Source of the DNA: Candidatus Syntrophosphaera thermopropionivorans
GTDB taxonomy: Bacteria; Cloacimonadota; Cloacimonadia; Cloacimonadales; Cloacimonadaceae
DNA: 50,769 nt
Assembly (NCBI RefSeq): GCF_004353895.1
Contig: NZ_SMOG01000009.1
Span: 1 to 50,769 of the forward strand
Reading direction: 5' to 3'
Positions 9,350 through 18,745 of this stretch are shown piece by piece. The notes under the pieces were generated by a model. The model saw nothing but the letters and a program-made list of their open reading frames with translations. It was not told the origin of the DNA and did not search any database. How positions within the stretch are numbered: position 1 is the stretch's first letter; every line of letters starts with the position of its first letter. The position numbers and the translations under genes are program-made.

Positions 9350-11272
9350 TTACTTACTTCGTACGACCCTGAAACCGATATAATTGGTCTTACTATAGGG
9401 TTTAGCATAGGCGCGATTGGTTATTCTCGCCTCTCTGGCAGGGTCTTTCCAGGAACCACCCCGAATAACTTTATCTGTTCCAGATTCAGGACCTGTAAAG
9501 GAAAATGGCACATTAGCTGAATAAGGTGCATACCAATCCCAGACCCATTCGCTCACATTGCCGCTCATATCAAATAGTTTAAGTTTATTATACTTTTTCT
9601 CACCCACTGGATGAGAATGTCCTCCACTATTTTCTATATACCAGGCAACCTGGTCTATGTTATTAGAACCGCTATAAGTATAGGGTGTTTCATATTTTCC
9701 TTCTTTGGCAGCGAATTCCCATTCAGCTTCAGTAGGAAGCCTATATCCTGAGGCTTGAAAATCGCAGACAATATAATTATCTACATATTCATAGCAGGGC
9801 TGTAATCCATCTAACAAACTTTTTTCATTACAAAACTGGATAACTTCATCAAAAGATACATTAGTTACGGGTAAATCTCTTTCTTCGTCCTTCAATGTGC
9901 TCCCCGGGAAAACCATAGCCCATTGTTCCATTGTTATTTCATAGGGACTGATATAAAATGAGGGAATAAAAACTGTATGAGGTGGAAATTCATCGGGATC
10001 AGCATCAGGTTCCATAGAACCAATTATGGTAGAATCTCCCTCTACCGCATTTAATTCCAGAAGTTGATTGCGTACTGTACCTTCTGTTACATATGGTGTA
10101 ACCACAGAACTCTCTTGTTTTGCCTTGATACTGTTTTGAATACCTTTGATAATAACATATTTAACGATAATGTAGATTAAAATTCCAGCGGATATAATCC
10201 CTATTATTTTTAATGTCTTTTGCATCTTTGTCAGAGAATGGTCAGTGGTTATGACAATTTGTTGTTCCTGATTATCTTTTTTAGAAGAGGACTTCACATT
10301 TTTTTCTTTCTCAGATAAATCCGATTCAGAAAGATGTTGCTTCTTAGAATAAGAACTCTCACTTTGAGAAGGCAAAATTGTTTCTTTCGTCAAAGTTGTT
10401 TGTGTACTGATTGCTTCAGCCTTAGTTGTAGAGGGAATATAAGGTATATCCAGCTCTGAAATAATAGCAGAATGCATTTCTTCTGCATTATTAAAACGAA
10501 GCTGAAGGTCAATCATCAGGGCTTTATTTAAAATCTTAAATAGCCTTTCAGGTATCAGTTTACCTAATAAATTGGGATTTATAACGATTTGTTCCAGAGT
10601 TTTACTTTTTTGAGCAGAAGGACTTAAAGGCGGGTCTAAAGACCAGGGAAGCTGACCACAAAAAAGTAGATAGGCTATAGCTCCAATAGAATAGATATCA
10701 GCTCTAAAATCATAAGGTTTACGCTCCAAAAATACCTCTGGAGCAGTAAATAATATCGGATGATATTTGCTTTCTTCTGGATTGGCATATTTCCAGCTTT
10801 GTGGGTCTTTACCAAAACCGGAGATTTTTATATCTTGAGAATTATTGATAAATATATTAGCTGGATTAAGATTTAAATGTAAGATACCACATTGATGAGC
10901 ATAATTGATGGCTTCTAAAAGCTGCAAAGTCCATTTATGAGCCAGTTCATAAGATATTTTAAAATGATTTTGAGCAAGGATTGCGTCCAGGGTTTCCCCT
11001 TCTATAAATTCACTTACCAGATAATATGCACCATCATCTTCAAATAATCCAATGGTCTTTCTTATATAGGGATGGTTTAGCTTTAATCCCGCTTCACTTT
11101 CTTCTCTCAAGGCTTGAATACAAGTGGGATCATTACGCCATTGTATGTCATTTGCCTTTAAGATAACAAATTTACCCGTATTATTATCCCGGGCTTTATA
11201 AACCCAGTATTTACGAGACCTATGAAGGGTTTGAACTATAGTGTAAGCAATACCGTTGGTGGTATCGTTCAT
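9350..11272 (-). CDS. Membrane protein: pseudokinase domain fused to FGE/SUMF1-like domain
   Basis: A 640-residue protein with three parts. Residues 9-275 are a protein-kinase fold: Lys39 (VILK), Glu58 in the alphaC helix, Asn139 (NPANIF), APEV (177-180) and DIYSIG (192-197) are kept. The HRD motif reads HLN (132-134), the usual K two residues on is N136, DFG reads GFG (152-154), and the glycine-rich loop is absent. By family knowledge this should not phosphorylate. A charged linker (280-350) precedes one transmembrane helix at about 355-378. Residues 407-640 are an FGE-sulfatase/SUMF1-like domain with RLPTEAEWEFAA (511-522), DMSGNVSEWVWDW (568-580) and RGGSW (604-608), but without the cysteines that formylglycine-generating enzymes use. 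Predicted topology is cytoplasmic pseudokinase and extracytoplasmic SUMF1 domain. It begins 3 bases after hutI, so the two are co-transcribed. Confidence 0.9.
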   Translation of the reverse strand: MNDTTNGIAYTIVQTLHRSRKYWVYKARDNNTGKFVILKANDIQWRNDPTCIQALREESEAGLKLNHPYIRKTIGLFEDDGAYYLVSEFIEGETLDAILAQNHFKISYELAHKWTLQLLEAINYAHQCGILHLNLNPANIFINNSQDIKISGFGKDPQSWKYANPEESKYHPILFTAPEVFLERKPYDFRADIYSIGAIAYLLFCGQLPWSLDPPLSPSAQKSKTLEQIVINPNLLGKLIPERLFKILNKALMIDLQLRFNNAEEMHSAIISELDIPYIPSTTKAEAISTQTTLTKETILPSQSESSYSKKQHLSESDLSEKEKNVKSSSKKDNQEQQIVITTDHSLTKMQKTLKIIGIISAGILIYIIVKYVIIKGIQNSIKAKQESSVVTPYVTEGTVRNQLLELNAVEGDSTIIGSMEPDADPDEFPPHTVFIPSFYISPYEITMEQWAMVFPGSTLKDEERDLPVTNVSFDEVIQFCNEKSLLDGLQPCYEYVDNYIVCDFQASGYRLPTEAEWEFAAKEGKYETPYTYSGSNNIDQVAWYIENSGGHSHPVGEKKYNKLKLFDMSGNVSEWVWDWYAPYSANVPFSFTGPESGTDKVIRGGSWKDPAREARITNRAYAKPYSKTNYIGFRVVRSK

Positions 11273-11275
11273 TGA

Positions 11276-12526
11276 TTAAGCCTTATAGATGCACTTGCCT
11301 TTCGCATAAACACTAACAATATAGGAACTTCCAAGATGATAAGGAATGAAATTAAGCGATGGTATGTCCCAGATAGTAAAATCTGCCTGCTTTCCAATTT
11401 CTAATGACCCCACTTTATCTCCTAAGCCAAGAGCATAAGCAGCATTAATAGTAGTGGCACAAAATGCTTCTACGGGAATAAGTTTCATCTGGATACAGGC
11501 AATACTCATAGTTAGAGGAATTGAATCACAGTTACAACTCCCCGGATTATAATCAGTGGCTAAAGCTACTGGTAGACCCATATCTATCATTTCCCTGCCT
11601 CTGGCATAGGTCTTGCTTCCCAGAGAAAATAAAGTAGCAGGAAGTAAAACCGGTATCACACCTTTATCTTTTAAAGCTTTAATCCCAGCATCCGAAGTTG
11701 AACCTAAATGATCCGCAGAAATACATCCTAATTCAGCTGCCAGTTCTGCTCCTCCCAATGGTTCTATTTCATCCGCATGCATTTTCAACTGTAAACCATA
11801 TTGTTTGGCACAATTAAGCACTCTGCGGGATTCTTCAATGCTAAAGACATCAGCTTCTGTGAAAATATCACAAAACCTGGCAATACCTTGCTTGGCTACT
11901 GCTGGTATCATCTCATTACATAAAAGGTCCAGATATCCTTCGTGATTATTTTTATATTCTTCTGGATACTCATGTGCTCCCAGGAATGTAGGAACAATAG
12001 TTACAGGTAATTCTTTTGCCAGACGGTCTATAACTCTTAACATTTTCAATTCGCTTTCTGTATCCAAGCCATAGCCACTTTTCGCTTCCAAAGTGGTTGT
12101 CCCCAGTTCCATCATTTTTTCTATGCGTTTTTTTGCCAGGTCAAAAAGTAGTTCCTCACTGGCATTCCGGGTAGTCTTTATGGTATTTAGAATACCTCCA
12201 CCTGCTTTTGCAATCTGCATATAAGAATATCCCTGTAAACGCAAAGCAAATTCATCTTCGCGAGTGTGAACAAAAACAGGGTGCGTATGACAATCTACAA
12301 ACCCAGGAAGAACAAAATAATTTTTGGCAGATATAATCTCATCAGCAGTATATTTCTCCGCAATCTCCGCATCACTTCCAATATCAACTATATAGCCATC
12401 TTTTATAGCTAATGCACCATCTTCAAAGATGACTATATCTCTCATTTCTTTTCCCTTTAGAGGTCCATCTTTACCCTTACAGGTTATGAGTTGCCTGCAA
12501 TTTCTAACTATGGTGTCAACCTGCAC
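11276..12526 (-). CDS. hutI: Imidazolonepropionase
   Basis: Hydrolyses 4-imidazolone-5-propionate to N-formimino-glutamate, the third step of histidine degradation; a metal-dependent amidohydrolase. At 416 residues it is full length. Family motifs are visible: GFVDCHTHPVF (metal His pair, about residues 76-86), AGGGILNTIKTTR, LEAKSGYGLD, KMHADE (metal His), ISADHLG, and ATDYNPGSCNC (metal Asp region). The start gives the standard N-terminus, 62 bases after the DUF1292 gene. No other hut genes are in the window, so the rest of the pathway must lie elsewhere. It lies 3 bases upstream of the pseudokinase-SUMF1 gene. Confidence 0.96.
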   Translation of the reverse strand: MQVDTIVRNCRQLITCKGKDGPLKGKEMRDIVIFEDGALAIKDGYIVDIGSDAEIAEKYTADEIISAKNYFVLPGFVDCHTHPVFVHTREDEFALRLQGYSYMQIAKAGGGILNTIKTTRNASEELLFDLAKKRIEKMMELGTTTLEAKSGYGLDTESELKMLRVIDRLAKELPVTIVPTFLGAHEYPEEYKNNHEGYLDLLCNEMIPAVAKQGIARFCDIFTEADVFSIEESRRVLNCAKQYGLQLKMHADEIEPLGGAELAAELGCISADHLGSTSDAGIKALKDKGVIPVLLPATLFSLGSKTYARGREMIDMGLPVALATDYNPGSCNCDSIPLTMSIACIQMKLIPVEAFCATTINAAYALGLGDKVGSLEIGKQADFTIWDIPSLNFIPYHLGSSYIVSVYAKGKCIYKA

Positions 12527-12588
12527 TTTTCTCTGTCTTCTCCCTATTAGTTAAAAGAATATAATGCTGATATTGGGTTCTATTCTGA

Positions 12589-12912
12589 TTAATCTTCAGG
12601 TTCTTCTTCTACATTATAAAATAATTTTTCAAACCAGTCTGCTATCTCGTTAAATTTATCCTCATCCTCAATGAAATTCAATTCCACTTCTTCATCATTT
12701 ATAAAATTCATAGATAGGATATCATATTGCAGAGTATCTTTATCCGCAAGAGCAATGTATTGACTACCTTCATATTCAAATATATCCAGGACAATAAAAT
12801 CCTGTTGGGTGCCGTCATCCATTTCCAGTGTCAGATAGCTGTCCGAATAATCTTCACCTTCCAAATCTTCCGATATGGTTAGGTCTTCAAAGCCTTTTTC
12901 CTTTTTTTCCAT
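12589..12912 (-). CDS. DUF1292 (YrzB-like) small acidic protein
   Basis: A 107-residue, strongly acidic cytosolic protein. The core LTLEMDDGTQQDFIVLDIFE followed by YEGSQYIAL matches the DUF1292 pattern of beta-strands around a conserved EYEGxxY. The C-terminus is a highly acidic tail (NVEEEPED). A longer frame starts at 12960, but the Met at 12912 is chosen because AAAAAAGGAGT lies 5-15 bases upstream, and the extra 16 residues (basic, MPKSIICKIRTKK) do not resemble the family. Function is unknown across the family. It lies between priA (65 bases upstream) and hutI. Confidence 0.8.
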   Translation of the reverse strand: MEKKEKGFEDLTISEDLEGEDYSDSYLTLEMDDGTQQDFIVLDIFEYEGSQYIALADKDTLQYDILSMNFINDEEVELNFIEDEDKFNEIADWFEKLFYNVEEEPED

Positions 12913-12977
12913 AATAAACTCCTTTTTTGTTCTTATTTTACAAATGATTGATTTTGGCAAGTTAATTATTTCTTGCT

Positions 12978-15350
12978 CTACATTAAAGTAGTGGGATCAA
13001 TATCTATTGTATAATGAATAGTAGAGGAAATCTTGTATTCATTAAGGACCGTATTTATTGCCTTCTTGATAGATTGAGTTGTGCGTCCCTTAATAATTAG
13101 ATGCCAACGATAAAGATTCTTCATTTTAGTAAAAGGTGCAGGAACAGGTCCCAGAAGGAATATTTCTCCTTGGGGAAAAGTATTGAGCAAGTTCTTTACC
13201 TTTTGAGAGAGCTCATCCATTTCCTCTTGCAGTAAATTATTGTCCGCTGATTGAAATAATATCCTGGCTAACCGATAATATGGTGGATAATAGAGATGTC
13301 TACGATGAGATAATTCCTCTTCAGCAAATCCAGGGAAATCTTGTTTACTGGCATAAATTATAGCATAATGTCTGGGATTATAGGTCTGAATAATAACCTC
13401 ACCTTCTTTGTCGGCACGACCTGAGCGACCTGCCACCTGAGTGCAAAGCTGAAAAGTGCGTTCTGCGGCTCTAAAATCTGGTATGTTCAAGCTGATATCT
13501 GCATTTACGATACCCACCAGTGTCACCTCTGGAAAATCCAATCCTTTGGATATCATCTGAGTTCCTAAAAGGATATCCACTTCCTTATCTTTCATCCTGC
13601 GAAACATAATCTTGTAGATATCTTGCTGTCTGGCTGAATCTGAATCCAGACGTAATATTCTGGCTTGAGGAAATAGTATTCTAAGAGTTTGCTCAACTTT
13701 TTGCGTGCCTGGTGAACCATAGACAAAGCTATAACTACCACATTGGGGACATTTTCTTGGGCTGGGATAGGTGTTTCCACAATAATGACATTGCATCTCC
13801 TCCCGGTCACGATGATAATACATACTGATGTCACAATTTGGACATTTGATAAGTTCACCACATTTTAGACACTGCATATAAGATGAAAAGCCACGCCGAT
13901 TTTGAAAAAGGATAACCTGTTCTTTTCTTTCCAGCCTGAAAGATATAGCAGAAATTAATTCATCAGAAAACATCTGCTGACTGTAATCTTCACACAAGGA
14001 TACTATCTGCACCTGGGGTAATTTTATATCCAGAGGACGACTATTCAGACAATGTAATAGATATTTACCCTTTTTTTGATTATACCAGGATTCCAGAGAA
14101 GGAGTTGCACTTCCTAAAATAACTTGAGCATCGCTAATTTTCCCTCTCATTACTGCCACATCTCTGCCATTATAACGAGGATTATTCTCCTGTTTATAAG
14201 ATTGCTCATGCTCTTCATCAACAATAATTAGACCCAGATTTGGCATCGGTGAAAATATAGCACTGCGAGCACCTATAACTAATCTACATTCTCCTTTAGC
14301 AATTCTTTGCCATTGTTCTAAGCGCTGACGATCACTTAATTGACTGTGACTGATAGCCAGAATATCGCCAAATTCTGCCTGAAAGCGTTCTACCATCTGA
14401 GGTGTGAGAGCAATCTCAGGAATTAAAAAGATTACCCCCTTACCTTCCTGAATATAAGAACGAATGATAGGTATATAAACCTCAGTTTTACCACTACCTG
14501 TTATACCATAAAGTAGATGAACTTGAAAATGTCCCTTATGCTGCAAAATTTCCTGGATAGCTCTTTCTTGCTCCTCATTGAGAGTTACAACTTTTTTTAA
14601 ACCCGAGGTTTCAAAGCGGAAAAACTCCCGTTCTATTTTTCTGGGAAATATGCTGATTATTCCTTTACGCTCCAAAGCATGGACTACAGAATAGCTTACA
14701 TCCCTGGATATTTCAGCAAGGGGAAATTCTTCCTTTGATTTGGCATAAATCAATTGTAAAGCTTCTTTCTGCTTGGAAGGAAGACTATTGGGATCAACCG
14801 TTTTGTCAATAATATGTATATAATTGACTGTCTTAGGTTTGTCTTTAGGACTGAGTTTACGATTCAGCTCCAGATACCCTTCTTCCGTTGCTTTCTCTAC
14901 CCATTGAAGCACCGGCTTCCCCTTTAGCTTCTTCCGCAACTCACTAACTTTCTGAGCTTGACCTTCAGAAAAAGCATTAGCCAGCTCTTTGTATTTTTCT
15001 GGAATATCATCTGCTACCCATCTAACTTCAGCCTGTATATCAGGAATTAACCAGGCAGGTAACATAGCAAAACAAGCTGTACCGGTGGAGCAATAATAAT
15101 ACTCTCCCATCCATTTTGCCAGACTCATTAATTGGGAATCAATTAGTGGTTGCTGGTCTAAGACTTCAATAATCTGTTTATAGCGAATATCTTTTTCTGG
15201 AGCGCTCTCAAAACGAGTTCCACAGATCCCTATCATATCTTTCCTGTTAAAGGAAACCAGTACTCTCACCCCTTCAGGAATTTCCAGAGGAGAGCAATAA
15301 TAGAATTCCTTTAATATGTTTATAGGTAAATAAATTTCATAATAGAACAT
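12978..15350 (-). CDS. priA: Primosomal protein N' (replication restart helicase PriA)
   Basis: 3'-to-5' helicase that recognises stalled forks and reloads the replisome. At 790 residues it has family length. The N-terminal 3'-BD is at about 1-110. The helicase core has GITGSGKTEVY (Walker A, about 281-291), DEEHEQSYKQ (about 376-385), GSATPSLESW, and the second lobe with GTQMISKGLDFPEVTLVGI and QVAGRSGRADKEG. An eight-cysteine zinc region is present: CLKCG, CPNC, CHYCG, CPQCG (about 490-540). All catalytic elements look intact. It is first in the minus-strand series priA, DUF1292, hutI, pseudokinase. Confidence 0.97.
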   Translation of the reverse strand: MFYYEIYLPINILKEFYYCSPLEIPEGVRVLVSFNRKDMIGICGTRFESAPEKDIRYKQIIEVLDQQPLIDSQLMSLAKWMGEYYYCSTGTACFAMLPAWLIPDIQAEVRWVADDIPEKYKELANAFSEGQAQKVSELRKKLKGKPVLQWVEKATEEGYLELNRKLSPKDKPKTVNYIHIIDKTVDPNSLPSKQKEALQLIYAKSKEEFPLAEISRDVSYSVVHALERKGIISIFPRKIEREFFRFETSGLKKVVTLNEEQERAIQEILQHKGHFQVHLLYGITGSGKTEVYIPIIRSYIQEGKGVIFLIPEIALTPQMVERFQAEFGDILAISHSQLSDRQRLEQWQRIAKGECRLVIGARSAIFSPMPNLGLIIVDEEHEQSYKQENNPRYNGRDVAVMRGKISDAQVILGSATPSLESWYNQKKGKYLLHCLNSRPLDIKLPQVQIVSLCEDYSQQMFSDELISAISFRLERKEQVILFQNRRGFSSYMQCLKCGELIKCPNCDISMYYHRDREEMQCHYCGNTYPSPRKCPQCGSYSFVYGSPGTQKVEQTLRILFPQARILRLDSDSARQQDIYKIMFRRMKDKEVDILLGTQMISKGLDFPEVTLVGIVNADISLNIPDFRAAERTFQLCTQVAGRSGRADKEGEVIIQTYNPRHYAIIYASKQDFPGFAEEELSHRRHLYYPPYYRLARILFQSADNNLLQEEMDELSQKVKNLLNTFPQGEIFLLGPVPAPFTKMKNLYRWHLIIKGRTTQSIKKAINTVLNEYKISSTIHYTIDIDPTTLM

Positions 15351-15629
15351 AGATATAACACTTTAGTAATGCTGATTTATGTCAATATAAATATCTTTTT
15401 TAAGAGATAATATAACCTTCTCCCCAACCAAATATGCTTTCTCACTTATTTATTCAAAGCGTACAACCAATTTTTCCAATAGAATTTCACGACTTTTTTA
15501 AACGGTATTCTTAAACGAAACAATATGAATAAGTTATGAATTTCTGTATTGATGCTTTTATGGCATCTATATCCATAATAATAAAGACCATAGAGATATG
15601 AATTGAGATTGATGCCTATAAAAAAAATA
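15351..15629. other. Non-coding interval upstream of priA
   Basis: AT-rich. No convincing gene, RNA or repeat is seen apart from the terminator hairpin at its right edge (15630-15658). The priA promoter should lie in the left part on the minus strand, but I cannot pick out a clear one. Confidence 0.5.
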
Positions 15630-15658
15630 AAGGGCTGCCTTGTCGCCAGGTAGCCCTT
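15630..15658. terminator. Strong intrinsic terminator of the surface-protein region
   Basis: An 11-bp stem (AAGGGCTGCCT with AGGTAGCCCTT, one G-T wobble) around the 7-base loop TGTCGCC. On the minus strand it is followed by TTTATTTTTTTTA, a classic U-tract, and it lies 23 bases after the ancestral stop of the broken surface-protein gene. On the plus strand the tail is TCTCTTTCTT, so it may also work weakly in that direction. Confidence 0.85.
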
Positions 15659-15680
15659 CTCTTTCTTAAGCAAGTTGATA

Positions 15681-18673
15681 CTATTTCAATAATAACATTT
15701 TATTTGTCTGTGATGAGTTCGGAGTTGTTAATCGATAGAAATACAGACCAGATTATACAGGTTTTCCGCTATCATCAAGACCATTCCAGACAACTGAGTG
15801 GTTTCCGGCAAATCTGGGTTCATTGATAAGGGATCTTACCTTCTGCCCTCGTATGTTATAGACATCAAGGGAACAGCTTGTATCCTTTGGAAGCAGGAAA
15901 GATATGGTCGTAGAAGAATTGAATGGATTTGGGAAATTACTTTTTAAAACCGGTATGACTGCCTGTTGGTTATACTCAGAATCGGTGTATCCAGCTTGGT
16001 TTTTTAGCAATACCAAACAAATTGACCAATATTGATTCCCTGTTTGTTTCATACTCGGACATGTTTTTTGGTTTTAATTGCGGATATCTGCAAATGACAG
16101 ATGCTTTATCATCCCCTTCCATGAGCATATAAATGTATCCCAGATCAATTACTGCCATCAGAGAATCAAGCTCGCTTTCCGGGTTCGATATCACATCCTC
16201 GAACCAGGATATCGCTTCCTGATAATTACCAAGTTTGATATTGCAGTGAGTTGTCAGATAGTTAATAATCTTATCAATCTCTCCGTTGTAGTGAAGGTTT
16301 GGTTCAGTTTGATAGTAATCTTTCAGGGCTTGTTTATCATCTTCCAAAGCGAACAGATGCTTAGCACTGGCACTACTAAACTTGCTTTCCGGATACTCAG
16401 ATATCAGTTGCTTAAAAAGGGTAATTGCTAAACTGGCATTCTCATCTAATGCCGCATCTATAGCTGATTGAAAGACAATTTCGTCGTTGCCAGGATCTAC
16501 AAGTCTTGGTACTCCCGGGTCCCAAACGGGAGAGAGATAATATCCGACCTCATTTACCATTGGTTCTGTACATTCTGGATAGAATCTGTTTTCGGGGGGC
16601 ATAATGGCAACGAAGTGATTACCCCGATATCCCCAGAAATTTAAGCGTAACCAGCGATTCGCTTCCATGTTTGGGCAATATACGAGATACTGGTCAAATG
16701 TCCCCGGAGTAAACGAGTTATCCACAATAATGTTTTTAGCTCTGTCGGCAAAAAGGTTCGTGGAATTAACAAAAGAAATCTCCTGCATTCCGTTATTGGC
16801 TATGTAGCAATCTCGGTAATAGGCAGCAGTGTTTGGGTCCTTTTGAATTGTCACATTACTCACTCTGAAAGCTGATATTCCTTGATAATCGTTTTCTGTT
16901 ATAGAACAGCTCGTAACATTGCCGATAGAATTATAAAAGCGAATACCAGCACCCATATTGTGTGAAATATCACAATCTGAAATCATATAGTTATACATAC
17001 CATTAGTTTCATAAATGCTAATACCATTACCTGTGTTGTTGGAAATATTGCAATGGGTAATTGAGTAATCTCTGCAGCTATTAAGTTCCAATCCTCCTCC
17101 TAAACCTGATATAGAAGTATTGTTCTTCAAAGTGAGTGAAGGTGTGTTTGAAACCTTAACAGATGGCTGAGTGTTATCGTTACCAATAACAGTCACATGA
17201 TCAAGTATCACCTCACCTCCAAAGCATTGTTGAATGACATCTTGCCTGTAATAGTACAGTCACGAAAATTCATAGATGCTCCGCTACATTTTACTAAGGA
17301 CTGGTCAAAATCAGAATCTCGAACCGATAGTGATCCATTAGCACAAAATAGATTGCAGTTCTCGAAAGTTACGTCTATCAACTCACTCTGACCAGTGCCG
17401 TACAAATACAGTCCATCCCATGTTTGGTTTTTCAATGCGGTGAACAGAACATTAGGTCCGATTGAAGCACTACCGTTAACGATAATTCTGTTCCCCACTA
17501 TTTCCTGAGGAGTATTTTCGAATTGAGTAGCTGTTTCTCCAAAAATATGGACATTGTCTTCGATTATTATGGTTGATCCCGCGTCAACTACGAGCCTATT
17601 GGCATTTTTCAAGTACAGTTTAGTGCCTGAATTAATAGTCAATACGCTGTTGTCACCTTTTGAAACATTGTCAGTAATGGCTACGATGCCTTTAATTGAA
17701 GTGTTTTCGTCAATATCGCCAAATATTAAATTTGGGTACTGTAAGAAGTAGTTAGTCCAATGTTTCCAAAATCACCATATTGAGGGACTGCAGGTACAGT
17801 GTCTTTTTCGAACGCCCATACTGAACTTTCATAAACACTGATCACACCATCACTATTTAAATCGGCTTCTGTATAAGGCTGTCCGGCATATTGTATCAAT
17901 CCAGATGGAGATGCTCCATTTGTTGAGGAATAAGTATGAAAATTGAACTCGCCATGATAATATATAACACCTTCAACCACCTCATTCTCCTTAACCGGGA
18001 TATCGTCAGCACCCTGAGCAAATGTTGAGTAATGGCATGCCGTGTTTATAACAATTGGTTAATGTAGGGCTTCAATATCATCTATTAATCCGCAACTAAA
18101 ACACTGCTGCATCCAAACTACTTTCTTTTGCGAATTAATTTGTCTTAACATATCAGCGAACTCCCAATTCCAGATTACTTCATTGTCCATCAGACAGAGG
18201 TTAACAACTGAACTACCTTCACCTTCATGACCTCCATGATCGAAAGTCCATATAAACAAAAAATCATCGTCGTTTAATTGAGGAATTCCTAGTTCTTGAT
18301 TACCTCTGGCTAATCCAGATAACACTGTTTCAAGGTGCTCTCGATCAGCAGGGTAGTCAGTAATTTGACCGTTGAGGGGATGAAGATAAATTGCTGGCAT
18401 TGTTATCCCAGGTGGATCATAATCAAAACCTTCCCCATATAGAACATAAATATTTTCCTCCTCATACCCTTGCCTGAGGAGCATGTTAAACAACATTGCT
18501 AGATCATACCAAAACTCCTGATGCCTTTTCCTACCAGGATTGGCTAATGCCCACGAACCAATTGGATCTCCATGATCGGCTGCCTGACCTGTTATCAGGA
18601 GAGCGTACTTTTCGGCTGCAAAAAATTGCACTACAAGAAATAGTAGTACTATACTCAGAACGCATTTCTTCAT
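15681..18673 (-). pseudogene. Broken secreted caspase-like / beta-helix / TPR / FlgD-tail protein
   Basis: One ancestral ORF of about 1,000 codons, now split into five reading-frame pieces. Piece 1 (18673-18059) has a signal peptide (1-20) and a clan-CD, caspase-like peptidase domain: TFDHGGHEGEG (His146) and QQCFSCGLID (Cys191), resembling the usual DxCFSGG. It stops at TAA 18059-18061, and the same frame continues as PIVINTACHYSTF, the expected next strand. Piece 2 (to about 17745) includes an EF-hand/dockerin-like loop DLNSDGVISVYE. A frameshift near 17750 leads to piece 3, a right-handed beta-helix (17642-17208). A frameshift near 17215 leads to piece 4 (more beta-helix, then TPR-like helices). 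A frameshift near 16000 leads to piece 5, an FlgD-like tail (NFPNPFN, YNIRGQKVR), with an in-frame TAA at 15753-15755 before SGLYFYRLTT. SD AAAGGAG precedes the ATG. Loss of function is very likely unless assembly errors are involved. Confidence 0.88.
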
Positions 18674-18745
18674 TTTATTCTCCTTTTCTATGCTTGCTCT
18701 CGCAGCATGATCTTTATTATTTTATGCAGTAAATTCATATAAAGT

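Noticed and set aside
12913-12960. N-terminal extension of the DUF1292 protein
   Set aside because: Lies upstream of the strong SD for the Met at 12912 and is unlike the family.
15446-15673. 75-codon minus-strand ORF
   Set aside because: Its first codons are the stem and U-tract of a strong terminator, and there is no SD or family resemblance.
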